A DNA stretch of 29,985 bases from WRCA01 sp050943575 (GTDB lineage Bacteria; Pseudomonadota; Alphaproteobacteria; Rs-D84), in assembly GCA_050943575.1 (NCBI GenBank), contig JBMNPL010000009.1, positions 1 through 29,985 on the forward strand, in the 5' to 3' direction. The notes beneath the pieces were generated by a model. The model searched no databases and was not told where the DNA came from. It worked only from the letters and a program-made list of their open reading frames with translations. Within the stretch, counting starts at the first letter, position 1; each line of letters starts with the position of its first letter. Positions 16,764 through 24,112 of the stretch are shown here, in pieces. The position numbers and the translations under genes are program-made.

Positions 16764-16779
16764 AATAAAGTCGTATTAA

Positions 16780-16809
16780 AAAAAATCCGCATTTATACGC
16801 GGATTTTTT
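16780..16809 (+). terminator. Intrinsic terminator after the lipoprotein gene
   Basis: Stem ATCCGC (16785-16790) / GCGGAT (16799-16804), extended by A:T pairs, loop ATTTATAC, followed by a T run. Confidence 0.85.
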
Positions 16810-16849
16810 TGTTGTAAAAATTTTTATAATTATATTACAATATAATAAT

Positions 16850-18238
16850 ATGAAAAATAAATTTTTTCTTTTTATTTTATTATGCTTTTTTAATATATCA
16901 TTAAAATTGTATGCTGAGTGTATATTAGAAGAAGCAAACAACACTTGCACAGGAATCCCTGTTAGTATGGGACCTGGAGCAATAACTCCTACGTGTATTG
17001 AAAATTGGCCTTCTGGTGGATTATATAATCCAGGTACAACTAATTATTGTATATTTCATCCTTTTTTGTCGGATGATCAACCTGGTTGTTGTAGGGCTCC
17101 AGGATGTGTTTCTAATGCTGAGTTTAATGGTTATGAGTGTGTATGTAAAGAGGGTTTTGGGGTAACTTCAGATGTTGATACTAATTGTATAGTTTGTTCT
17201 GTAGGAACTTATGGTCCTAAAAGGACTGAACAAGATTCATCTAATGCTTGTGTGTCTTGTCCACAAGGTTACTTAAATACAGATCCAGAACTAGGTGCTT
17301 CTACTATTACACAGTGTTATCAGGAGTGTGATACATGTCCAGTGTGTCCAGAAAATTCAATTTGTGAATATTATGGGCCGACAAATGCCGGAAAAAGATA
17401 TTATACAGAAGGCGATACTGGTAATTGTATTGTTCCGGAACCTAATCCATGTACAATAATTGATATAGACTGTAGTACTGGTTATCATTTAGATTCAGGT
17501 ATATGTAAAGCAAATCAAAATTTTTATAAAACAAATGATGGTTATTCTGAGGGGGAATCAAGTACCCCTGTTGTTTTTACATATAATGATGGTACTACTG
17601 CACCGGAAAATACATATGAAAGAAATGGATATGATTTTTATAAATGGCAATGTACAGGTGGAAATGAATCGTGTGATGGGGGTTTAATTGATCCAGGTAC
17701 AAATATTAGTACATTTATAAATATTGATGGTGGAACAATAACTCTTACTGCACAATGGACCCTAAAAACTTATACAATCACATATCATCCTAATGGTGGT
17801 AGTTGTAATGACCCAGGATGTGATGGTAATTACACTTATAATGTAACAATGCTACCAATGAATTTACCAACCCCGACAAAAGAAGCCTCTTTTTTTGGTG
17901 GCTGGTATAATAATGATAATTTAATAGGTGTCCCAATAGAACAAATTACCACCCTGGGAGATAAAACATTTTATGCAAAATGGACACAATGCTCAGACGG
18001 AACTTATTATAATAATGGGGTCTGTACTGATTGTCCAAATGGGTATTATTGTCCCAGTGGTGCTACTACCCCCACAGCATGCCCAGCAGGGTATACAAGC
18101 CTAGCATTATCAACCACTCAATCTGCTTGCTATATAACAACTGGGGAAAATAACACCAAGTTTTGTGAAGATAATGGTGCCAGATGTTTTTATTTACCAA
18201 ATGTTGGAAATATTCATTGGGGACCACCGCAACCATAA
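16850..18238 (+). CDS. Secreted Cys-rich protein with Listeria-Bacteroides (InlB B-type) repeats
   Basis: The signal peptide (about 1-22, ending LKLYAEC) leads into a Cys-rich region (about 25-200) with C-x-x-G-T/Y motifs such as CSVGTYGP, CVSCPQGYLN and CDTCPVCPENSIC, similar to ephrin-receptor/EGF-like modules. Two copies of the Flg_new/InlB B-repeat fold follow (about 235-310 and 312-378): TYERNGYDFYKW... ITLTAQWT and TITYHPNGG... FGGWYNNDN... TFYAKWTQ. A final Cys-rich part has CPNGYYCPSGATTPTACPAGY. Such proteins are surface or secreted and often implicated in adhesion, which is inference here. TATAAT at 16841-16846 lies 3 nt before the ATG. There is no clear terminator between it and the rpsD promoter region. 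Base composition is close to its neighbours. Confidence 0.75.
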   Translation: MKNKFFLFILLCFFNISLKLYAECILEEANNTCTGIPVSMGPGAITPTCIENWPSGGLYNPGTTNYCIFHPFLSDDQPGCCRAPGCVSNAEFNGYECVCKEGFGVTSDVDTNCIVCSVGTYGPKRTEQDSSNACVSCPQGYLNTDPELGASTITQCYQECDTCPVCPENSICEYYGPTNAGKRYYTEGDTGNCIVPEPNPCTIIDIDCSTGYHLDSGICKANQNFYKTNDGYSEGESSTPVVFTYNDGTTAPENTYERNGYDFYKWQCTGGNESCDGGLIDPGTNISTFINIDGGTITLTAQWTLKTYTITYHPNGGSCNDPGCDGNYTYNVTMLPMNLPTPTKEASFFGGWYNNDNLIGVPIEQITTLGDKTFYAKWTQCSDGTYYNNGVCTDCPNGYYCPSGATTPTACPAGYTSLALSTTQSACYITTGENNTKFCEDNGARCFYLPNVGNIHWGPPQP

Positions 18239-18282
18239 AATCCTTAATTCATAATTTAATAAGAAAAAAACTTGCATTTTAT

Positions 18283-18411
18283 TATAATTGTATGTAAACT
18301 TGGCAGGCTGAGTAATCAGAACTGAATAATCGTCGGTGCTTTTTGGTCCCGACAGAGATAAAGATTCTGTAAAATGCTTGGCACCAAGAAAACCAAAAAA
18401 AAGGATAAAAA
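18283..18411 (+). promoter_or_regulatory. Promoter and structured leader of rpsD
   Basis: TATAAT at 18283-18288 (or a weaker TAAACT downstream of TTGCAT 18272-18277) begins a leader of about 115 nt. It contains CTGA-gtaa-TCAG, GTCGG (18332-18336) / CCGAC (18349-18353), ACAGA (18352-18356) / TCTGT (18366-18370) and GGTGC (18335-18339) / GCACC (18381-18385). The first and last of these GC pairings share bases, so they are mutually exclusive. S4 is known to repress its own mRNA in other bacteria. Confidence 0.45.
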
Positions 18412-19044
18412 ATGGCACGTGATGGCGCAAAACGCAGTACCAGAAAATTAAAAATCGGACGTCGTTTAGGCGTAAATTTATGGGGACAGGCTAAATCTCC
18501 ATTTAATAAAAGAAAATATAAACCTGGTCAACATGGTCCAACTAGTCGTGGTGGAAATTCATCTGATTATGCTAAACAACACAGAGCAAAACAAATGCTG
18601 AAAGGTTATTATGGAAATATCGGTGAAAAAAAATTCCACAGATATTATAAAGAAGCATCAAATATGCGTGGTGATACCCCACAAAATTTAATCGGTTTAT
18701 TAGAAAGACGACTGGATGCAGTTGTTTATCGTGCAAAACTTGCACCAACTGTTTTTAGTGCCCGTCAATTAGTCAGTCATGGTCATATATTAGTCAATGG
18801 CAAACGTGTTAAAATTTCCAGTTATCAAGTCAATCCTGGGGATGAAATCACAGTTAGTGAAAAAGCAAAACAAATGCCATTAGTAGTATTAGCACTGGAA
18901 TCACCAGAACGTCAATTTGCAGACTATGTAAAAGTAGATAGCGCAAATTTTGTCGCAACTTTTGTAAGAGTCCCAGATTTTAGTGAAGTGCCATATCCAG
19001 TACAAATGCAACCAGAACTAATTGTCGAATTCTATTCAAGATAA
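18412..19044 (+). CDS. rpsD: 30S ribosomal protein S4
   Basis: Primary 16S rRNA-binding protein that nucleates 30S assembly. MARDGAKRSTRKLKIGRRLG, then YKPGQHGPT, LLERRLDAVVYR and the S4 RNA-binding motif ARQLVSHGHILVNGKRV are all present. It ends EVPYPVQMQPELIVEFYSR, a C-terminus typical of alphaproteobacterial S4. The 210 residues are full length. There is no N-terminal Cys zinc motif, so it is the zinc-free (C-minus) form. It is a stand-alone gene, not in an rpsM-rpsK-rpsD-rpoA operon, which is usual in alphaproteobacteria. It has a long structured leader and a strong terminator. Confidence 0.97.
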   Translation: MARDGAKRSTRKLKIGRRLGVNLWGQAKSPFNKRKYKPGQHGPTSRGGNSSDYAKQHRAKQMLKGYYGNIGEKKFHRYYKEASNMRGDTPQNLIGLLERRLDAVVYRAKLAPTVFSARQLVSHGHILVNGKRVKISSYQVNPGDEITVSEKAKQMPLVVLALESPERQFADYVKVDSANFVATFVRVPDFSEVPYPVQMQPELIVEFYSR

Positions 19045-19072
19045 AAAACACCGCGTTTCGCGGTGTTTTTTA
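19043..19072 (+). terminator. Intrinsic terminator of rpsD
   Basis: Eight-bp stem ACACCGCG (19048-19055) / CGCGGTGT (19059-19066), loop TTT, flanked by A and T runs. Confidence 0.93.
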
Positions 19073-19077
19073 TTTTG

Positions 19078-19404
19078 TGGTTAGTGTTTGTGGTTAGTGG
19101 TAGTGAGTTTGGAGAAGTTAAAAATACTATCACTAAGCACGAACACTTACACTATTTCATTAAAACTTTGAACTTTTTGTCACTCCTGCGTAGGCAGGAG
19201 AGGGTCTTGATAATAAATGAAAAAATACTAACACTAATTACGAACACTAACACTATCAGGTTTTAAGCCTTATTCCTGCCTGCGCAGGAATGACACCATA
19301 TTAGTGGTTTGTGATAGTGGATTGTGTTAGTGGGGAAAATACTATCACTAACCACAAACACTAACACTAACCATTAACACTAACCATTAACACTAACCAT
19401 TAAG
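19078..19404. repeat. Right repeat block with two palindromes and a 13-bp tandem repeat
   Basis: No gene is credible here. It has TTAGTG/CACTAA-type sequence throughout and stem-loops CTCCTGC-gtag-GCAGGAG (19183-19200) and ATTCCTGC-ctgc-GCAGGAAT (19272-19291). A segment from 19262 to 19365 is an inverted near-copy of the left block (15877-15975); within it the 33-nt unit at 19304-19336 differs by one base. It ends in three units of CTAACCATTAACA (19367-19404), the last lying inside the bamD stop region. Confidence 0.85.
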
Positions 19405-20112
19405 TTTCTTTGTCCATTCGTTATTTGGGAAATTTAATCGCAAGGTTTCTGCATAGCCGTTTGCTTGTTCTGGTAATCCTATGGCGGTATATGCTTCGGT
19501 TAATCTAAATAATGCTTCGGGTGTCATCGCTGTCTCTTGGGCAGTGCTGATAATAAACTGCAAATGATTAATCGCACTTGTCCAATTTTCTTTTCGCATA
19601 TCATGTCTGGCAGAATACATCGTTTTGCCAGCAATATAATTTTTTAATATTATAATTTTATTTTTCGTGTTCGCTGTATATTTTGAATCGGGAAATCTAT
19701 CCACCAGTTGTTGAAATTGATTTAATGCATACCAAGACATCCCCGGTTCACGACGAACATCAGAAACTTGACGATAATAAGTCATCCCGCGTAAATACAT
19801 AATATATGCAACGTCTTTATGCCCCGGATGAAAACGCATAAATCTATCCGTTGTCAGTAAAGTTCCAGCAAAATCCCCGTCCATATATTGACTGTATGCT
19901 GCCATAATCAATGCGTCAGGTGCCCAAATGCTTGCCGGAAAATTTGATTCTGCTTTGATAAATTCTTCAGATGCTTTCTTGTAATTTTCATCATCAAGTT
20001 CAGCATACGCATTATTGTAAATTTCAGATATTGTTTGATCTGTTGTTGGCGCTGTTCCACCACATGCAGATAAAGCGCAACACAAGGCAATAAATAAATA
20101 TGTTTTTTTCAT
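19393..20112 (-). CDS. bamD: Outer membrane assembly lipoprotein BamD
   Basis: Essential partner of BamA in inserting beta-barrel proteins into the outer membrane. The signal peptide has lipobox LSAC (Cys17: FIALCCALSACGG). It is followed by TPR-like helical repeats typical of BamD: YNNAYAELDDENYKKASEEF, a segment with PDALIMAAYSQYMDGDFAGT, and FQQLVDRFPDSKYT. At 239 residues it is full length. The final codons (Leu-Asn-Gly) and TAG stop are supplied by the last 13-bp unit of the adjacent repeat block, so the 3' end may have been rewritten. It is divergent from murJ with closely packed -10 elements (TATAAC minus strand at 20130-20135). No clear Shine-Dalgarno. Confidence 0.9.
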   Translation of the reverse strand: MKKTYLFIALCCALSACGGTAPTTDQTISEIYNNAYAELDDENYKKASEEFIKAESNFPASIWAPDALIMAAYSQYMDGDFAGTLLTTDRFMRFHPGHKDVAYIMYLRGMTYYRQVSDVRREPGMSWYALNQFQQLVDRFPDSKYTANTKNKIIILKNYIAGKTMYSARHDMRKENWTSAINHLQFIISTAQETAMTPEALFRLTEAYTAIGLPEQANGYAETLRLNFPNNEWTKKLNG

Positions 20113-20115
20113 TTC

Positions 20116-20145
20116 TTGATTTCCGTTTTGTTATAAGAGTATAAT
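20116..20145 (+). promoter_or_regulatory. Promoter of murJ
   Basis: TTGATT (20116-20121), 18-bp spacer, TATAAT (20140-20145), then 7 nt to ATG 20153. There is no Shine-Dalgarno, so the transcript is predicted leaderless. The box lies 4 bp from the opposing bamD -10. Confidence 0.65.
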
Positions 20146-20152
20146 GCCTTTC

Positions 20153-21631
20153 ATGAAGATTGGCAAACATATTTTCAAAGTCGGTGGTTGGACAGCAATA
20201 TCAAGAGTTTTCGGATTTGTCCGAGATGTGCTGATTGCAAATATACTGGGAGCAGGGCGTCTGTCTGATATTTTCTTTGCCGCGTTCAAATTGCCAAATA
20301 TGTTTCGTGATTTATTAGGTGAAGGTGCGTTGTCTTCGGTATTTGTTCCTATGTTTACCGAGCAAAGAAAATCTAGTCAAAATAAATCACTTAATTTTGC
20401 AAATAATTTCTTTTCATGGTTAATGGCGATTTTATTAATCATTACAATTATTGGTTTAATTATTATGCCAATCATAGTGTTAATTCTGACCCCCGGATTT
20501 GCATCTGATCCTGGTAAAATGGATTTAACAATAACAATTTCCAGATGGATGTTTTTATATTTGATTTTTATTTGTGGAACTGCTTTCTTGGGCAGTATTC
20601 TGAACGCGTTTTCTGAATTCGCACTAGTTGCATCAATGCCTGTTGTATTTAACTTGTTTTCCATAGGCGCGCTTTTATTAGCTAAATACCTTGGTGCAGG
20701 TTCAAGTGTTTTATATATTTTATCAGCAGCCGTTGTTTTATCAGGTGTATTTCAAATGTCTGTATTATGGGGGCGATTGCGTGCGAAAAAATTCGGCTTA
20801 CGATTAATAAAGCCACGTTGGAATAATCAAATAAAAACAGCCTTTAAAAGATTAGGTGTCGGATTATTTGGAACAGGATTTTATCAAATAAATATAATAA
20901 TTGGAACATTAATCGCGTCTTTCCAAGCCGGTGCAGTTTCATGGTTATATTATTCTGATAGAATGATTCAATTGCCTTTCGCAATTATCGGTCTTTCTGT
21001 CGGAACGGTTTTATTAACAAGTATTTCAAATTCATTGGCAGAAAAAAATATGTCCCAAGTATATGTTCAACAAAACGCAGCATTCAGACAAAGTATGATG
21101 CTTACTTTGCCATGTATGGTTGGATTATTTGTTTTGGCAATACCAATAATTCAATTTTTATTTCAACATGGTGCATGGACCAGCGAAAGCACTATCGCAG
21201 TAGCACACGCGATGATGATTCAATCTTTGGTTTTACCAGCAATGACCACCAGTCAAATTTATTCTAAAACATTATTTGCAGCCCAAGATGTTAAAACACC
21301 AGTTAAAAGTTCAATTATAGGACTGGCAGTATCAATTATGTTTTATTTAGGATTGTTTTCTTTTATCGGATATCTGGCAATTCCAGTCGGTGCTGTTGTT
21401 GGTGGATATGTAAAAAATTGGTTTTTATTACGCGAATGCGTCAAACGTAAATTATTTAAAATCTTGCCGAAAACAAAACGCGCAATGGCTGGATTTATAA
21501 CGCTTTCAGTCGTTCTGGGCGCTGTTTTATGGTTTGTCCCTGTTAAAAATTTATGGATGTTAATAGCAACAATAGCAGTGTTTGGAATAATTTATTTACC
21601 AATTGCGTTAATTATTAATAAAAAAAGTTGA
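20153..21631 (+). CDS. murJ: Lipid II flippase MurJ
   Basis: Polytopic MOP-superfamily transporter that flips lipid II across the inner membrane for peptidoglycan synthesis. It has about 13-14 hydrophobic segments and hallmark MurJ sequences: GWTAISRVFGFVRDVLIA near the N-terminus, GAGRLSDIFFAAFKLPNMFR and GEGALSSVFVPMFTE, then FLFQHGAWTSEST and YSKTLFAAQDVKTPVK. The 492 residues match the family. An ATG 9 nt upstream (20144) overlaps the TATAAT box, so ATG 20153 is the better start. Several envelope genes are nearby (BamD, RlpA-like), but no dedicated mur operon is seen. Confidence 0.95.
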   Translation: MKIGKHIFKVGGWTAISRVFGFVRDVLIANILGAGRLSDIFFAAFKLPNMFRDLLGEGALSSVFVPMFTEQRKSSQNKSLNFANNFFSWLMAILLIITIIGLIIMPIIVLILTPGFASDPGKMDLTITISRWMFLYLIFICGTAFLGSILNAFSEFALVASMPVVFNLFSIGALLLAKYLGAGSSVLYILSAAVVLSGVFQMSVLWGRLRAKKFGLRLIKPRWNNQIKTAFKRLGVGLFGTGFYQINIIIGTLIASFQAGAVSWLYYSDRMIQLPFAIIGLSVGTVLLTSISNSLAEKNMSQVYVQQNAAFRQSMMLTLPCMVGLFVLAIPIIQFLFQHGAWTSESTIAVAHAMMIQSLVLPAMTTSQIYSKTLFAAQDVKTPVKSSIIGLAVSIMFYLGLFSFIGYLAIPVGAVVGGYVKNWFLLRECVKRKLFKILPKTKRAMAGFITLSVVLGAVLWFVPVKNLWMLIATIAVFGIIYLPIALIINKKS

Positions 21632-21683
21632 ACGTAATCTTTTTATATGATAAAATAGTGTCAAGATTGGAAGGAGGGAATCC

Positions 21684-22544
21684 ATGAAATTATATCATTT
21701 GCCGTTTTTAGTTTTGCCACTTGCATTAACCGCATGTGCAAATACTATGACAGGCGACAGTACAAAAAATTATGGCGAAATGAGCGAAGAAAGCCTGACC
21801 GCAACAAATTATGAAGATAATTCATATTTGATGGCTGCGGCACCTGAATATCATATAGGACAATCATTTAAAATTGATGATGTTCAATATTTTCCGATGG
21901 AAGATTTAACATATAATCAAACAGGAATTGCCGGAATTATTCCAAATGATATGAATGGCGCCAAAACAAAAAATGGTGAAGTTTATAATTCTGAACAATT
22001 AGTTGCTGCAAGTAAAGTTTTACCTTTACCCAGTATAGCAAGGGTTACTAATTTAGAAAATGGTAATTCTATAGTATTGCGTGTTAATAATCGCGGTCCT
22101 TTTGTAAATAACAGAATTTTGGATGTTTCCAGTGCGGCGGCTAAAAGATTAGGAATGACTGGTCAATCAAGAGTCCAAGTTCAAATTATGGCGGCTGAAA
22201 GTACAGCTGTAAAGAACGCAACACTTGGTATATCTGCTGGTGCGGCACCTGCGGCACTAGAAGAAGCCCCAATTGTGGCTCAACCAGCAACAGTTGCTAA
22301 TAATGGCCCATATACTGTCCAAGTTGCAGCATTTTATAGCGAAGATAATGCAAAAGTATTAGCACAAAGAATTAGTAATATCGGTAATGTCCAGATTATT
22401 AATGAAGGTGGTATGTATAAAGTACGTGTATTAGGACTGGATGCCCCAGCAGCACGTAAAACAATTGATACATTGCGTAGCACCGAAGGCATGGCCCCCG
22501 GATTATTAAAAGACGGTGTATGGATAAATGCTGATAGTATATAA
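21684..22544 (+). CDS. RlpA-like septal lipoprotein with degenerate active site and SPOR domain
   Basis: The signal peptide ends with lipobox LTAC (Cys18). Residues about 76-170 form an RlpA double-psi beta-barrel (NGEVYNSEQLVAASKVLPLP, RVTNLENGNSIVLRVNNRGP). Residues about 208-268 form a SPOR domain (GPYTVQVAAFYSEDNAKVLA...) that targets septal denuded glycan. RlpA lytic transglycosylases use Glu, His and Asp in GE-x10-H and RVNDRGP. Here Glu99 is kept, but the His position is Ser110 and the Asp position is Asn136, and the usual ASWYG motif is AGIIP. So it is probably not a lytic transglycosylase but a septal scaffold or glycan-binding protein. It has a very strong ribosome site (AGGAGG) and candidate -10 TATGAT/GATAAAAT upstream. 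Terminator shared with the deaminase gene. Confidence 0.82.
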   Translation: MKLYHLPFLVLPLALTACANTMTGDSTKNYGEMSEESLTATNYEDNSYLMAAAPEYHIGQSFKIDDVQYFPMEDLTYNQTGIAGIIPNDMNGAKTKNGEVYNSEQLVAASKVLPLPSIARVTNLENGNSIVLRVNNRGPFVNNRILDVSSAAAKRLGMTGQSRVQVQIMAAESTAVKNATLGISAGAAPAALEEAPIVAQPATVANNGPYTVQVAAFYSEDNAKVLAQRISNIGNVQIINEGGMYKVRVLGLDAPAARKTIDTLRSTEGMAPGLLKDGVWINADSI

Positions 22545-22560
22545 TTTGTTGTTTTAATGA

Positions 22561-22591
22561 TAAAAATCGCGCATTTGCGCGATTTTTTTTA
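22561..22591. terminator. Bidirectional terminator between the rlpA-like gene and the dCMP deaminase gene
   Basis: Seven-bp stem ATCGCGC (22566-22572) / GCGCGAT (22577-22583), loop ATTT, with an A run before and a T run after. Confidence 0.92.
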
Positions 22592-23122
22592 TTTTGTTTT
22601 TTCGTTTATGGTATTTACTGCAAATTTTATTTTTATGGGAATGTGTTCTACTTTTATACCAAGTTTGTTTAAATTTGCTAACATAAGTTTATCTCGGTGT
22701 GCATAACTATATTTTTCAGAATAAACTACTCTTTTTATACCGGCTGCTATAATTGCTTTTAAACAATCATTGCATGGTTCTGTTGTGCAATACAGAGTTG
22801 CTTTATTTGTTGAGATACCATTTTTAGCAGCAAATGCTATAGCATTCATTTCAGCATGTATTTCATGCATTAATTGAAATTGATGATGTTCATCACGATT
22901 ATAATCACAAGAATTTTTAGGTGGAAAAATTTCATCGCAATTTGTGCAATTTTCAGGTGTTCCGTTAATTCCAGTTGCTATTTCTCTGCCATTTTTAACA
23001 ATAATTGCGGCTACTTTTCTACTTACACAATGACTCATTGTTGCCATACAAGCCGCTTTAAATAAATATATTTCATCCCAACTTGCACGTGTTTTAGATA
23101 TATCTTTAAATTTCACATACAT
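22589..23122 (-). CDS. Deoxycytidylate (dCMP) deaminase family protein
   Basis: Zinc enzyme of the cytidine deaminase superfamily, expected to convert dCMP to dUMP for dTMP synthesis. The zinc/catalytic signature is complete: H89-A-E91 in HEIHAEMNAI and C117-x-x-C120 in TTEPCNDCLKAI. The extra Cys/His insert (NCTNC ... NSCDYNRDEHH) is typical of the dCMP deaminase/ComEB branch and can bind a second zinc. The 177 residues are normal. Some such enzymes are allosterically controlled by dCTP/dTTP; I cannot judge that here. The start is supported by GGAAAA before the ATG and by a perfect-consensus promoter. It is divergent from era and convergent with the rlpA-like gene. Confidence 0.88.
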   Translation of the reverse strand: MYVKFKDISKTRASWDEIYLFKAACMATMSHCVSRKVAAIIVKNGREIATGINGTPENCTNCDEIFPPKNSCDYNRDEHHQFQLMHEIHAEMNAIAFAAKNGISTNKATLYCTTEPCNDCLKAIIAAGIKRVVYSEKYSYAHRDKLMLANLNKLGIKVEHIPIKIKFAVNTINEKTK

Positions 23123-23147
23123 TTTATTTTCCTTTATAGTTTTTTAG

Positions 23148-23176
23148 ATTATATTGTTAAATAATCATTTTGTCAA
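23148..23176 (-). promoter_or_regulatory. Perfect-consensus sigma70 promoter of the dCMP deaminase gene
   Basis: Minus strand TTGACA (23171-23176), 17 bp, TATAAT (23148-23153): 12 of 12 consensus bases at optimal spacing. Confidence 0.88.
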
Positions 23177-23189
23177 TTGTTTTCACATA

Positions 23190-23217
23190 TTGCATTTTGA
23201 TTTTGGTGTGATATGCT
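23190..23217 (+). promoter_or_regulatory. Promoter of the era-queA-tgt operon
   Basis: TTGCAT (23190-23195), 16 bp, TATGCT (23212-23217), then 7 nt to ATG 23225 with no Shine-Dalgarno, predicting a leaderless transcript. Confidence 0.5.
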
Positions 23218-23224
23218 GGGCGTT

Positions 23225-24112
23225 ATGAAAACACATTCTGGATTTATTGCTATTATTGGTCCGACAAATGCCGGAAAAAGCACCCTTGTTAATCAAATTA
23301 TGGGGCGTAAAGTATCCGCAGTTTCGCACAAAGTTCAAACGACACGTTCTCGTTTTAGGGCTGTAAAAATGGTTGGAGATATTCAATTAATTTTTGTTGA
23401 TACCCCCGGAATATTTAAGCCTAATCGTCGTTTGGATCGTGCTATGGTTGGTGCAGCGATGGATGCTTTGGGTGATTCGGATGCGATTTTATTGATGATT
23501 GATGCCAGACACGGAATTACCCAGACGACCAAAGATATTGTCGCAAAGATAAACAATATTCCTTTGTTCGCATTTATAAATAAATCAGATGCGGTTAAAA
23601 AAGATACTTTATTACCAATGATAGCCGAATTGTCAGATTTAGCACAATTTCGCGAAATTTTTATAGGTAGCGCATTAAAAAACGATGGTATTGAACCGAT
23701 GTTAAAATCTTTGGCTGCGGTTATGCCAGAATCACCATATTTATTTGAACCGCGTGATCAAACAGATGTTCCGGATACTTTATGGTTGGCAGAAATTACT
23801 CGTGAAAAAGTTTATAAATTTGTTCACCAAGAATTACCTTATCGTATTTTTGTGGCGACAGAAAAAATTGAAACTGCTGCTGATGGAGTTTTAGATATTT
23901 ATCAAAAAATAGTTGTCGCAACCGAAGGACATAAAAAAATTGTAATAGGCAAAGGTGGTGCACAATTAAAACAAATTGGAATGGCTGCACGTCATGAAAT
24001 TCAAAATGAATGGGGTGTAAATGCCAGATTGCATATTTTTGTCCGCGTTGAGCCAAATTGGGAAAATAAACGCGAAAGTTATGAAGAACAAGGGCTTGAT
24101 TTTGATAAATGA
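23225..24112 (+). CDS. era: GTPase Era
   Basis: Essential GTPase that binds the 3' end of 16S rRNA during 30S maturation. G1 is GPTNAGKST, the switch region is KVQTTRSRFRA, G3 is DTPGI and G4 is NKSD. A C-terminal KH domain contains KKIVIGKGGAQLKQIG. The 295 residues are full length. An upstream ATG (23213) overlaps the -10 box, so ATG 23225 (MKTHSGFIAIIGPTNAG) is chosen. Its TGA overlaps the queA ATG (ATGA), indicating translational coupling. RNase III, often next to era in other bacteria, is elsewhere in this window (7669). Confidence 0.96.
   Translation: MKTHSGFIAIIGPTNAGKSTLVNQIMGRKVSAVSHKVQTTRSRFRAVKMVGDIQLIFVDTPGIFKPNRRLDRAMVGAAMDALGDSDAILLMIDARHGITQTTKDIVAKINNIPLFAFINKSDAVKKDTLLPMIAELSDLAQFREIFIGSALKNDGIEPMLKSLAAVMPESPYLFEPRDQTDVPDTLWLAEITREKVYKFVHQELPYRIFVATEKIETAADGVLDIYQKIVVATEGHKKIVIGKGGAQLKQIGMAARHEIQNEWGVNARLHIFVRVEPNWENKRESYEEQGLDFDK

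Noticed and set aside
19063..19266. 67-codon plus-strand ORF after rpsD
   Set aside because: It starts inside the rpsD terminator and runs through the repeat block; its composition is that of the repeats, and it has no ribosome site.
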